From Haliotis asinina (taxonomy: Eukaryota; Mollusca; Gastropoda; Lepetellida; Haliotidae), in contig NC_090281.1 of assembly GCF_037392515.1 (NCBI RefSeq), positions 43,314,645 to 43,378,644 on the forward strand: DNA of 64,000 nucleotides, given 5' to 3'. This document shows, piece after piece, positions 38,185 to 50,739 of this stretch (positions are counted from its first letter, which is position 1; each line of letters starts with the position of its first letter). The notes below the pieces were generated by a model. It had not been told where the DNA came from and did no database searches. It saw nothing but the letters and a program-made list of their open reading frames with translations. The position numbers were made by a program, and so were the translations under genes.

Positions 38185-41100
38185 TCCACCAAGCTCATTT
38201 GTTATCTAACCATAAATGTTTTTAAACGTACTTGTTTGTACTTGTTGTACCTGGGATACGATGACGTGCATTTATCTAAGTCGCCTAGCACATCGGCTGA
38301 AGAAGACCAATAACTGCCCGGATATTCGCGGGTTTAGAAACTCCTAGATAAAAGTATACATAAGCTTGATGCAACGTTCAAACCAGGCCAGTCATATTAA
38401 CCGAGCCAGTTATTAAGAAACCCAGATACATTTGATAGAAAATCGTACGTTTCCGATCTCTAATATCTGAAGAACTTATGTTTACATAGAAAATGAAGTC
38501 AATATGGAGTGTACTAGACGTTTTCACGCCTGTCCCTGCATCGAGGAACGGTTTGACGTGCTCTTGTGAATGGTTGTGATAAACGTAGTTATTGTCGAAC
38601 ACGGTATGTGTTGTGTGTACAATACCTGCTAGAACACCGCCAATATGAGCCCCCACTGCAATTCTCCAGTCCTCATGGGAAACCACGTGCTTGTATATGG
38701 CGCGACCGAATTCATGTAAAACTGAAACAGGGTAAATATCGTTATTATTCAACGTAAGAGCCGCCCTTTTCGGTTCGTTCCCAAATGTCTCGTTTTATTT
38801 CGATATTTAGATTCTTTTAAAAAATTTACCTAACATATTTATATATCTCGTTGGGATTTCATGTTTAACATTTGCCACGTAAAGCCAATGGTCTCGTGTG
38901 TCTTGGAGATAACATTTATGGCGTGAAACAGTATTCAAATTTCAAAAGGCGATATATTTAACTGCAAAATATAAAATCGTGAGATTTAGCACCCAAAATG
39001 GTTCTTGAAACAAGGCAATCTGATGCTATTTCATTGCAGCACCATTTCCAGTGGTCGTTGCAAACGATAGGGATGCAAACAAATTGTTTTTGACTGGGGT
39101 CGTATTCGAAGTACCTGGATAATCCCCTAAACAGGCCAGATATACGCGTTTCTGGTTCTGTAGCCACACAGGTCATTCCCTACGGTTCACAACTTTGTAC
39201 AACTGGAACATTGGGGAATCGTCTTCAGCACTCACGACCAGTTTCAATGTATGCGACTGACTCTCTATGAACAATTTGTCCCATATTTAACAGTGTCACC
39301 TACCTAATGGCAAAACCACTACGAGTCGAATCGGAGCAGTTGATACGGTGCGGTCCATGTGACGAGGCAGACATTTGCATGAACACTCACACCTCACTCG
39401 CATTTGTTTCCAGTTCTGTAAATGTTACATTGCAAACACATCATCAATACAGCGAAGAAACCCGACAACGACGGTGTAGTACTGTTATTAACGTCTGTAC
39501 TGAAGGGTCATTTACAATATGGCTGTCTAGCGTAAGTGTGATTTACCCTATCAACGTTTATGTAATATGGTATAGTGTCATAGCCATGTCTCTAACAATG
39601 TTGCACACAAACAGCATATAATTTAGAATGTTAGAATGTTTTTTATTATTCTTAAGGGTACATCAGTAAGTACCGGTTCACAATTCTGAAAGTTTGTAAG
39701 ATAGAATTTCAAATTGCATAAATATTTTCAGAACTTTGATACAGGAGTACAAAAGAACGTCTCGAATATAGAGTCTATTATCAATGTTATATTGGGAATA
39801 TAGATCCTATTTTGTGTCATGAAAATTGAAAATTTCTGTAAAAACACACATGAACTTTTGAAGTTTTGGAGCAGATTGGTTAATCCCATATAAATGGATC
39901 GGTTTGGCAGTTAGGATAGTATAATTCAATAATCTGTACAGCTTATCAAATCTAATAAATATAGGACATTTGTACTAACAGCATAACGTGATACCAGTTA
40001 GCATCACACGGGTCGGGTTGTGTTTTATTTGTCTCAGCGGTGAGGTGGCCTAGTCGTTATAGTGTTCGCCAGTTCCCTCGCCTTGATTTTGCAAGAATAT
40101 TGCTGAAGGCGACGTAAAACTAAATTCATCCAATTACTCTGCCGGACTCACCGTGATAGGGAGAAGTTGTGTTCTGACTCACCGTGATAACAACAGCCAG
40201 ATGGACACCCACAAGGGAGAAGTTGTGTTCTGACTCACCGTGATAACAACAGCCAGATGGGCACCCACAAGGGAGAAGTTGTGTTCTGACTCACCGTGAT
40301 AACAACAGCCAGATGGGCACCCACAAGGGAGAAGTTGTGTTCTGACTCACCGTGATAACAACAGCCAGATGGGCACCCACAAGGGAGAAGTTGTGTTCTG
40401 ACTCACCGTGATAACAACAGCCAGGTGGGCACCCACAAGGGCAAACGATCCAGCACTCGCTCCCACCAGGGCCAGGTCATGTTCTATCATTGAATGGAGC
40501 AGAGAACCTGTAGAACAGAGAAAATGGGGACCTATTGTTTCTGGAATCCACGCGGGGAGACAGACATGGGTTGGACAAATCTTCGCTTATACCCCACTGG
40601 TACACAGTAATGGCCCGGGCAGGGATACTTGGGAACTGTTCATTTTGGAAAAACCACAGGGAGACAGGCATGAAGTACAGGGGACCTATATGCTACCTGG
40701 AATATCAACAGTGGACTAAGTTATATAGGTCCACGCAATCGATTGGCCATTCGTAGCTGATACGAATACGAGTTGACACGAGTCGATGCTTTTTCATACG
40801 AGTTGTTGCGCTGGAATGCGAAATTGGCACCTCAATTCAATGTCACTATCTGGTGTCCCGTTCAGATACAGACTCATACGTTGTGATAGGATTGTTCCCA
40901 TCGAGTCCACGTTTGGGGATCTGGTACTTGCAGGTACATACCGATACCTTCATCGCCATACCCTCTGTTGCGACAAGATACGTTTGTGGTCGCGATGACT
41001 TTCACGATCACGATCGTGGATGATAACGGCTGAAGCTACGACTGGACCCCGTCGGGTATGCATACAGCCCGACTGACCATGGACTTCATAGTTTCTTAAA

Positions 41101-43561
41101 CTTCTACAGAATGAACACAACATCGCACAACCTTTGTGATGCTTGTCTTGTCCACGACTGATTCCGATCACTACGAGTCTGAAGTACGATTAGATGGAAT
41201 ATGTTGCGCTTACTTACAATGCAACACGATTTGATGCGACTGATCACGACTGACAATTAATCGTGTTAATCGAAGCACCGTCCAAACTTTTGCCACGACT
41301 GACCTTACGATCTGATTAGATCTGACAGCATCACCACGGCTAGTCCGCGATTATAGTCGCGATTTCAATCGTGGCGTGAATCGTGATAGTGTGAGCCTCG
41401 TACTGCCATGGGGGTCATGTCCATGTCACCTGCTGTAATACAGAGAGACGCATCCACCTGCCAGGGGCGTGGCACCTACCTGCAATAACGCCACACAGGT
41501 ACACTATCATAACTCGCCACCACTTGTGAATCATCTCCAGGGACAGGCCCACGAACAGCTGGAGAAGCATGTTGCCAATCAGGTGTTCATATCTATAATA
41601 AAGAAGACAGAAAAAAAAACAGCGATGAATACGACAAAGACGGCGATGGTATTGCTCCTTTGATTGTCGTGAAACAGCCATATCCTTACAGTTCTTATTC
41701 AAAATAGGAACATACTGTGTGACTTTCAACAATCTGGCTTCCCCCAGGGTTGTGGGGTACAGTGGCGGTAAAAGCGTCCGAAGGTTTGGGTTCCCCACAC
41801 GGACACATGCGCATACCTCAATCCTGGTGTGCCTTGTCGTGATTAGTGCCCAAAGCGACGTAAATCCTCACTCACCCCTGGTGTATAAACATGTAGGTGA
41901 GATATCGCCAGGCCTCATAACGCCGTGTGGGCAAGTACACCAAAGGGCTGTTCCGGGGGTACCCGGTGGTAGCGGTCACGGGATTCGAGGTTCCAGCAAG
42001 CTCCACAACATAAGCAGCGAATATCGCTATCTGAAAGAAAAGAAAGAATAAATACATCACAAAGATTTACGTCTAAATTTCTAATCCGAGCTATCATCTC
42101 CCCACCTACGGCCAACAATACTGCTGGACTGGTATCTCTAATACACGTATGATTGCGTCAAGCTGTCGCTAAACATAATACACGGATACAGATCAACATG
42201 GGTCGGTGTACACACACGATTAACTCTACTGACAAGGCGAGTATGTGAGTTTCTATTTTGTCCAGATGTATATTTCAGAAATTTCACAGTGTATCACTAT
42301 GGACTATTGTTATGACGGGAACATAGATGTCTCACCTGGGCTAATGTTATGACGGGAACATAGATGTCTCACCTGGACTATTGTTATGACGGGATCATAG
42401 ATTTCTCACCTGGACTATTGTTATGACGGGAACATAGATGTCTCACCTGGACTATTGTTATGACGGGATCATAGATTTCTCACCTGGACTATTGTTATGA
42501 CGGGATCATAGATGTCTCACCTGGACTATTGTTATGACGGGAACATAGATGTCTCACCTGGACTATTGTTATGGCAGGGATCATAGATGCCTCACCTGGA
42601 CTATTGTTATAACGGGAACATAGATGCCTCACCTGGACTATTGTTATGACGGGAACATAGATGCCTCACCTGGACTATTGTTATGACGGGATCATAGATT
42701 TCTCACCTGGACTATTGTTATGACGGGATCATAGATGCCTACCTGGACTATTGTTATGACGGGAACATAGATGTCTCACCTGGACTATTGTTATGACGGG
42801 ATCATAGATGTCTCACCTGGACTATTGTTATGACGGGAACATAGATGCCTCACCTGGAAAATTGTTATGGCAGGGATCATAGATTTCTCACCTGGACTAT
42901 TGTTATGACGGGAACATAGATGCCTCACCTGGACTATTGTTATGACGGGATTATAGATGTCTCACATGGACTATTGTTATGACGGGATTATAGATGTCTC
43001 ACATGGACTATTGTTATGACGGGAACATAGATGTCTCACATGGACTATTGTTATGGCAGGGATCATAGATTTCTCACCTGGACTATTGTTATGACGGGAT
43101 CATAGATGTCTCACCTGGACTATTGTTATGACGGGAACATAGATTTCTCACCTGGACTATTGTTATGGCAGGGATCATAGATGCCTCACCTGGACTATTG
43201 TTATGACGGGATCATAGATGTCTCACCTGGACTATTGTTATGACGGGAACATAGATATCTCACCTGGACTATTGTTATGACGGGAACATAGATGTCTCAC
43301 ATGGACTATTGTTATGACGGGATCATAGATGTCTCACCTGGACTATTGTTATGACGGGAACATAGATGTCTCACCTGGACTATTGTTATGACGGGAAAAT
43401 AGATGTCTCACCTGGACTATTGTTATGGCAGGGATAAATATTGCCGGGGGGTAACAGTTGCAGTGCTTCAGGTAGTCACTCTTTCTGACCCCGATACAGA
43501 TGTGTGTCACACAAGGCGTCAACATACACCTCTTGCACGGATGCAGCTCTGTACTGCTATC
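37588..43561 (-). CDS. RHBDL: Rhomboid-family intramembrane serine protease, gene 2 (7 exons found; N-terminal exon not located)
   Basis: Coding exons in transcript order: 43412-43561, 41876-42030, 41480-41592, 40407-40507, 39304-39415, 38626-38721, 37588-37745 (stop TGA at 37588-37590). These give 294 residues in one open frame with GT-AG junctions. It is the closest relative of gene 1: HPCKRCMLTPC, RYEAWRYLTYMFIHQG, HLIGN, GASAG with the nucleophile Ser, AHIGG with the catalytic His, ending KGYPPTDWS. The loop exon 39304-39415 is 12 nt longer than in gene 1 and Cys-rich (RCECSCKC). It shares the GASAG and Phe substitutions with gene 1. The located part starts at phase 0, so one short upstream exon like gene 1's 31-codon exon is expected at higher coordinates. 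I searched 43.6-47 kb by eye without finding it, so a missing start cannot be excluded. Two of its exons are followed by minisatellites that copy their 3' ends and splice donors. Confidence 0.88.
38122..38183. repeat. (AAC)n microsatellite
   Basis: About 20 AAC triplets in the last intron of gene 2. Confidence 0.97.
40036..40135 (+). repeat. tRNA-derived SINE
   Basis: Head 'ggtggcctagtcgttatagt', tail 'gaatattgctgaaggcgacg' and 'taaaactaaattcatcc'. Intronic in gene 2. Confidence 0.75.
40147..40401 (-). repeat. 56-bp minisatellite copying the end of gene 2's Ser-motif exon with its splice donor
   Basis: Donor motifs (ctcac on the plus strand) occur at 40178, 40234, 40290 and 40346, then at the true exon donor 40402: exact 56-bp steps, plus a partial one at 40147. 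Each unit holds ~35 nt equal to the end of exon 40407-40507 (the region coding VGAHLAVVIT) and ~21 nt of intron. Units match the exon with one or two changes. No acceptor precedes the copies. Confidence 0.95.
42303..43411 (-). repeat. 37-bp minisatellite copying a gene 2 exon end and splice donor (~30 units)
   Basis: Unit 'ctattgttatgacgggaaca' + 'tagatgtctcacctgga'. On the minus strand each unit contains 'ataacaatagtccag|gtgag', identical to the end of exon 43412-43561 (…AITIVQ) plus its 5' splice site. Variants include 'gatcatagatttc' and 'ggcagggatcatag'. The array begins directly at the true donor and runs downstream for about 1.1 kb. Confidence 0.95.
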
Positions 43562-44430
43562 CTGTAACACGCAGTTGGTACAATAATGTTACAGCATATT
43601 ATTGGAAGGGATGACAGCTGTAATAATGTTACCTAGACACAAACATGTTCTAAAAATACTATCACATAATTTGTCCACAGTTATAAGAATACAAAGTAAC
43701 CATTCACCTGACACTTAATGCATTACTTGTTTTATGAGGTTTGTCAACCAAGTCAGCGAGCATGACAAGTTACTGAAGGTCGATTCTAACCCGGACATTG
43801 ATATCAGCTGAGATTATGTGGTACAAATCTAATATCAGCTGGTATATCGCTGTGTCGTGTAATTCTTAAATTAAAATAATTTAAATAATCGCACAGAGCC
43901 CCCGAAATCTCGTTACACCGAATGAGTCACTACCTGGGAATGTCGGTTACACATTGGCGTATAACCACGGTACATGTATTATGTAACGAGTGGAGTACAT
44001 ACATCACCCCATTCAGCATCCACCACATCCTTGCATCTGCAGCCACATCCAATACACATGGCTGCCCTCTGATGTCCTCGACTGTCCTCAGATGTTTTCA
44101 ACTGTCCTCGATTGTTTTCTGCTTTCTCTAGTCAATTGTCTTGTGCTGTCTTGAATAGGTCATCTGTCCTGATCCATCTTTACATGTCCTCGATTGTTTC
44201 CAAGAATGATATCTTAGTTTCAGTTGTCTTCAACTGTCCCCAACGTCTTTTAGATATGTTTTGTGTTTCAATGGTGCATAGTCGTCTTTAGCTGTCTTCG
44301 GCCATGCTCGGTTCCTTTACATAATCAGACACTGTTCTCCACAGTTTTCCCTTGTCCTCGACTCTCTTTCACATTGCCATTTGTCCGGAACTGAAACTGT
44401 AAGGTATCTGAAACTGTTCACGTTTATCCT
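43562..44430. other. Upstream of gene 2's located exons: SINE fragment and tgtcct-rich tract
   Basis: 'gtcaaccaagtcagcgagca' near 43745 is a SINE V piece. 44050-44420 has many scattered 'ctgtcctc/ttg' motifs, a degenerate simple repeat. No gene 2 first exon found. Confidence 0.5.
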
Positions 44431-45974
44431 CAACAGTCCGCAACTGTCCAAGGTTCACTGTAGTATGTGGAGACACCCTGCCGCCACACCAGCGAGGGAT
44501 ATCTTGCATGCACGCCTCCCCAGGAGAGGAACAGTACTGCAGACCTGGGAAGTTCCTTTTGTCGGTCTGTATGCCTCGTCGCGGTCTGCTGCAGCGAATA
44601 TCAACTAGATGTGCATGTCACTGTACCTTTTACCCACCTTACAGTTCAATACTATTGTAGATATTCAAGAATGAACTCCCGATGGTGATGCCAGGGCTTG
44701 GATGTCATCTGTGCTTGTTCTCAAAGCCACCTTTCAAGAGTAAAGTGGACACGTACAGTTCGCAATTACAACTTGCAATCTTATTTTTGTTTGATAACAG
44801 GTGTAGCATATGGGACGTGTGACACATGGCTGGTCTATGCAACTCAGTTCAGGTACGTTAGACATCGGGTTATGCATTGACATGTCAATAAATATGTAGG
44901 TGCATCTACACGGGGAATAAGCATATCAATGTAGTGAGTGAATATTACTGAATACCGGTGCATTCAGCCTTGCAGCTATTCGAGGATAACACAAGTGTGA
45001 ATATATACCCTGTAAATCTTTAGTGGGGAGACGGAGAGAGGAGACGGGAGACGGGGTGGGACGGAGAGGTAGATCCGCGTTTCGAGTTTATGACCTTGAC
45101 AGTTTTTGTATTTTCAGTATCGACTTTGCAGTCAACAAACCAATGTTAGCAAGTGCTTTAACAGCTTAAGCCGATATGAGAACTGACATTTTTGTATAAT
45201 TCGTTCATTCACATGTTTAAACACGCCAATGCTGCGTTTAAGTACACTTGTACTAGTAGGATAAAACGTACCCGATGTCGACGTATAATGAGGTCGTGAT
45301 GGAGAATTTGTGGCCAATGAAGCTGCCGCCCTCTTCCTTTCTGTTCACATGTATATGCATCTACACTGGCAGGCCTCGACAGGTATGTCAGGTCGAACAC
45401 TTCAAAACAAAGCAGTACGTCTAATGACTTCATTCAATATTCAATGATGAGTGATGTTACATACACTGGTGCTCGTTCAGTGTAAGGTGTGCCTGCTGCA
45501 GGGTTGATTCAAGTGAATATGTAGATTCTCCCGGACGTTGAGCTTGTGTATGGGACACGACTGTTTACATAGAGGTGGGAGTATTTTGTTCTCGTCCCTC
45601 TTCTCTGTAACGTACGTGACAACACGTGACACAAGTGGGGAGGGGGTGTATACAATCATCTGGACATTCTGCGTCATATTCCTTGCATGGTTCACTGGAC
45701 ATTGAGCAAAAGGCACCAAGAGCTTGCGCATAACAGACGCTGAATAAGAGATCGGAATATGTGGCGTCATTGTATTGACAAGTTCATTGTGCATTGAGTA
45801 TGACCCAGACATTCTGTCTATCTCCTTTCTGAGTCTGAAATGGTGAAATGAAGGACGTCTGCTATTTGACTTCAACGAATCACGACACACAGAGTAAGCA
45901 AAGCACACAGCAACGTTGGGTGATTATTGTTAGTAATTACAATAGGATATATGCAATAGGATATATGAGCATCA

Positions 45975-45978
<4 letters not shown>
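44431..45978. other. Nothing recognised
   Basis: Several open frames exist, including a 143-codon minus-strand one, but none resembles a known protein or the expected gene 2 first exon. Confidence 0.4.

Positions 45979-46035
<57 letters not shown>
45979..46035. repeat. (CA)n microsatellite
   Basis: About 28 CA dinucleotides. Confidence 0.97.
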
Positions 46036-46037
<2 letters not shown>

Positions 46038-46244
46038 GACACATATATCATTGCGACTGTCCCATTCATAGCTGGTTGATAATAGTTCTGGTTGTAATTT
46101 TACAGCCATAATTACTGTGTGTAAAAAAGACATGACAGAAGAATCGGAGCATCTGACGGCGTGTCTGGTTCAGGAGTGAATCATTATTTCTTCTCCAACA
46201 CCGAGATGAAAAACAACCAGTCTGCTGACGTCGGAAGGAGCGTT

Positions 46245-46560
46245 TTGTTTCGAGCTGTACAGATGTTCTACGGGTGTACAGATGTTCTACGGGTGGACAG
46301 ATTCTGTGTCGGAAGGGCGATGGCGAGGGGAGCCATATCCCTAAGAAGGAGACGTTTCTTATTAGTGGCTGGGGGTGTCGCAGTAAAACGTTTTATAAAC
46401 TAGATTCGTGACCGTCCCCTTCTTCCGATTATGTCAAGGGAATTGTTTCAGCTTGAGTAAGCTATATCATACATAACTTGTGTGCCTGGTGAATGCCTCC
46501 ACAGTCCACAGTGTTTCGAGCTGTACAGATGTTCTACGGGTGGCTGTACAGATGTTCTCT
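46245..46560. repeat. Short duplicated motif, gagctgtacagatgttctac
   Basis: The motif 'tacagatgttctacgggtg' occurs twice near 46257-46295 and again near 46523, with a further 'tacagatgttctctac' at 46547. Confidence 0.8.
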
Positions 46561-46804
46561 ACATCATCTCTCCTTTCGAAGAATTTTCCAGTTTGCCTAT
46601 TGCCCAAAATGGAGTCTGTTTCTGCAGAGAATGGTTGTCTGGTGCTGCATTTTGGTATTTCAATTTGTTATTGTTAAACAGTGATAGAGACAATAACTCC
46701 AAAGTGGCATACAACCAGGTGGTCTACATGGTTTGTTTTGATTCTTGTTCAAAGTGACACTCAGCAATATCCCATCTAAAGTGATCAAATAATTGACCCC
46801 TGTC

Positions 46805-46985
46805 AAGATAACCCGGGGACAGCAGTCTGAGCATCAATCTATGCAACTGTGACATGATGGCAACCTTGACAGCAAGCCTGACTACCCGAGCCTTTTGTTA
46901 CAACAACCGTGGGTTGTCAGCAAGCCTGACTACCCGAGCCATTAGTTACAACAACCGTGGGTTGCTGAAGACCAATTCTAACAGG
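46805..46985 (-). repeat. SINE V fragments, tandemly duplicated piece
   Basis: 'gcatcaatctatgcaactgt' then 'agcaagcctgactacccgag' twice (46870 and 46918), each followed by 'acaacaaccgtgggttg'. Confidence 0.65.
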
Positions 46986-47984
46986 TCTATTCATGCGTCC
47001 TGTGTACTGAAGTGTGATATCACCCATTAAAGAGTTCTGGTGAACATTTCCCTTCTGATATTCACTATTTCTCCATATCATCCAGATCTATTAAGTCACT
47101 CCACATGATGTTGACTGACTGATCCATTCAGTGACCAGGGCACAGCTTCAAACTTGAAAACACTATCAGGTACTCTTGGTAGTGGTCTTGATTCATCTCA
47201 GTTAGCCACTCACCCTCTTTGACTGCACAGGATGTTTGAGTTGACCAGTCACTGACATGTTCTCATGACATGGCATCAAGGGCAAGTTGTTTCCTTGTTG
47301 TTGGAAAGAAACAGTTAAACTCAAACAAAAGTTGTATATTAAGATTTAATTCCTTACAAAACAGTGCAAGTTATCCAGAATCACATATTGCTTGACATGT
47401 CCTGTCACACACATGCATGACATCTACACTTGTTATAACATCATTATAAAACAAAATAACAACATGCTCATTATAAATTATTGACGTAAAGAAATACTGA
47501 ACCATCATAACAGGATATGCTGGAAATAAAGATATCAAATTCAACTGAAATATGTACACATATATAATTCAAGTAGCAATGTTTCACAAAAGAACATTCA
47601 ACATCTCATTTGTCTCAAACCAAGGTATTTGATAAGACTAAATAAAAATTCAACAGGAAGTGATGGTTAAGCATGTACCATTCCTCCCGACACACTTACT
47701 GACATGACTTACCTCGGAGACAAATTCACATGACGCTATAGTGGAGATTGTGAATGAACCCAAGACAAGCAAGCACGCAAATCCGACTGTTGGATGCAGA
47801 TGATAAGCATCAACTGATTCCACTCAATGTATTTATTCATAAGCCTTGTGAATCTCAATAATATTCATATCAAAAGTCAAGACATGCCACAGTATATGGA
47901 TATTTCAAAGAGCTAACAGTAGAAAAATAGTAAAAATCTCAAAACATCACTGACCATAAAAATATGAATTGGTAGACACTATAA

Positions 47985-48163
47985 GTTATCACATCGTGTC
48001 TTGGGAAATACAGGGTTTTATCAGTCCCTTGTAAGGTTGTATTCCCCGAGCCGGAGAAATACAGCGTTTTATCAGTCCCTCGTAAGGTTGTACGAGGCTC
48101 GGGGAATACAACCTTACGAGGGACTGATAAAACCCCGTATTTCCCTAAACACAATGTGATAAC
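47985..48163. mobile_element. Hairpin MITE, ~70-bp inverted arms
   Basis: 47985-48053 and 48092-48163 are inverted copies: 'gttatcacatcgtgtcttgg' against 'gtttagggaaatac...' read in reverse, and 'aaggttgtattccccgag' against 'ctcggggaatacaacctt'. The loop is ~38 bp and itself holds a second copy of 'ttttatcagtccctcgtaag'. No coding capacity. Confidence 0.85.
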
Positions 48164-49298
48164 GCATTTATCTAGCTGAATGTTTTTACTAAATCAAAAC
48201 AAAACAACAAGCATCGAATCGACTTGTGTTTATATATGTGAGATGCCACTGTTTGACCTCAATGCACCGCACGTTACTAAAGGCTTGTCGATGCATGCTT
48301 TTCTCACTTAGCGTCGTCACCGAGGCGTAGCGGGGTGATATGGCTTTCGTAGCGGGATTACATGACTTTTATACTCCCACTCCTGGATTGTGTTGGATTT
48401 ACATGGTATTTTATCAGAGTCATGTGGACCAACTGTGCAACTAAGAATATGACACATGTAGTGTACATGGCAAGAATATTTGATGACAAAACATGACAAA
48501 ATGATTGTATCTTATACCGTGAGGGAATAAAATGAAATCATTTACTTCAACCCTCTGGTCTCCAGAAAAGGAGGGCTGTTCTGTTGTGGAAAGTAAAACA
48601 CATGCAGTGCTTTGTGAAGGTCAACAGTAATACACATACTTCGTTGCAGGGGTTATTCTACATGAAACAAGAGCAATGTCCGTGAATTATCAGCAATGGA
48701 CTACACTCACAATCATCCTTCTCATTTAATAATATACACCCCCAAAATAGAAAAATACATTAACATTGATGCTATGATTTTCTGTATATTTCTAGTTAAT
48801 TAACTTGTTCACACTCAAATACAAAATACACATGTACATCACTAGATAATTACTCTCTTATAATACAAAAGTAATACAAAGATAAATTGGCAGTGCAAAG
48901 GATCAAAAGCACTACAAAACTGAAAAATAAAACCAATTCATACAAATATATTGATTCTATAAATAATCTATCCTTACATATATAAAAACACACTGATCTG
49001 ACACTCCACTCTGTTCAGCCTGGTAAACATATTAAACCATTTCATTTGAAGTCATGTTGTCTGACTCTCTGATCACTATACAGTGTACTGGATACTTGAC
49101 CAGGAGTTGATTATAAGGTTCTTCTTCACTGCTTGATCTCTTTGTCACAATATTTCACTTTCTGACCTGAGTTCATTACAATTTGTACAGCCATCTTCTT
49201 ACCTGTATGTCATTGTCTGGCAAGTTACTTTTTTACTTTTCTTCTTTATCTGTGTTGCTAATTGATCCTGTGTTACTATTTGACAACTATTGCTTCTT
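48164..49298. other. Intergenic, AT-rich; nothing recognised
   Basis: Downstream of gene 3; part could be a long 3' untranslated region, which the sequence alone cannot show. Confidence 0.4.
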
Positions 49299-49535
49299 GG
49301 CCTATGTCACCACTGGACCTGTGTTACTACAGGACCTGTGTTACCACTGGACCTGTGTTACTACAGGACCTGTGTTACCACTGGACCTGTGTTACTACTG
49401 GACCTGTTTTACTACTGGACCTGTGTTACCACTGGACCTGTGTTACCACTGGACCTGTGTTACTACAGGACCTGTGTTACCACCGGACTCATGTTACTAC
49501 AGGGCCTGTGTTACCGCTGGACCTGTGTTACTACT
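49299..49535. repeat. 17-bp minisatellite (~14 units)
   Basis: Unit 'ggacctgtgttactaca' alternating with 'ggacctgtgttaccact'. A 17-bp period cycles through all frames, so three overlapping open frames appear with 17-residue repeats. Confidence 0.93.
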
Positions 49536-50739
49536 TGCCCACTATTACTCAATGACCACTGTATTTCTATTTATTGACCTTTATTACTATTTATTGACCT
49601 TTATTACTTATTATTCTGTTTCACTACTTGACCAACATGTCACTATTTGACTGATGTACCAGTGTCCAATCAGCTTGTCAAATCCAGCATCAAATCATTT
49701 GTAAGTCACTCTAATGAAACATTTATACTTTGATTACATCATCAAAACTTGGTAAATAAATAGTATAATAGGATAATGCATATCCTGATTTTTCATTCTC
49801 TACAATACTTTCAGTTTGAAAGAGGACATTGCTGTACATTCTTCAATACTGATAACAAACATGAGGATTGTCCTGAAGTAAACCCTCTGAGCATCTACTT
49901 GGAACTATCAACTCGAACTGTCATCACTCTCAGTGACAATAGAAACAAACAATATTATGCATCTACTTAAAAGACAACAATAACATACCGAAGTGTTACT
50001 CAATATTACTGATAAAAATAAATACCTGTTCTACAATTATATCTTTATTATGACTGGGAACTTGATTTTAATATACCTTAGTCTAAAGAATTGTTTCAAC
50101 GTACAAAATCTTACAATACATCATTTTGGAACCTAAGAAATGCTTTCACTCATGCAGCCCATTTCTTTCATTTTTATAAAAGGGAATAACTTTTACAGAT
50201 ACTCTAAAAAGATCTGATTTTGAACTTTCCTTTAGACTTTGATCACTGATGCTTTGATCACTCTAAATACATATCTAAATTTTTAATATTTGTTAATATT
50301 TTGATCACCAGTGTTTTGATATATGAAACAGAACTATGAGCCATGTAGATATATATTTACCATATCTGTGATATTAGTGTGGCAATACATGACATATTTT
50401 CCTTTGAGCTTGCCATGATAAAACACCACACACTATACTAAACTCTGATTTGCACTTTTGATATACAGAAATGATTGTCTTATTAGATCATGCCAGCTGG
50501 ACAGAAATATTCCAAGTTTATATTCAGATCTACATGACAAGTTTAAGGCACATATGAAAGTATACTAGTTTGGACATAACAGTGATGACACATACACATT
50601 TACACTCAAATTTATCCTGAGAAAGTTATGAAAGAAGAGGATATGCTGAAAAATGTTTAAAATATTATGGGTATGTACAGTTATGCCAAATGTCATATAA
50701 CCTAAAACGTTCAAATTGCATGCTGCCACTCTGAGCTCA
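49536..50739. other. Region 3' of gene 3, nothing recognised
   Basis: Very AT-rich; presumably includes the 3' untranslated region of gene 3. Confidence 0.45.

Noticed and set aside
42303-43430. CRISPR-like regular repeats
   Set aside because: Units are contiguous without unique spacers, in a eukaryotic intron; it is a minisatellite.
45477-45908. 143-codon minus-strand frame upstream of gene 2
   Set aside because: No recognisable domain, no match to the expected gene 2 N-terminus, and splice context is absent.
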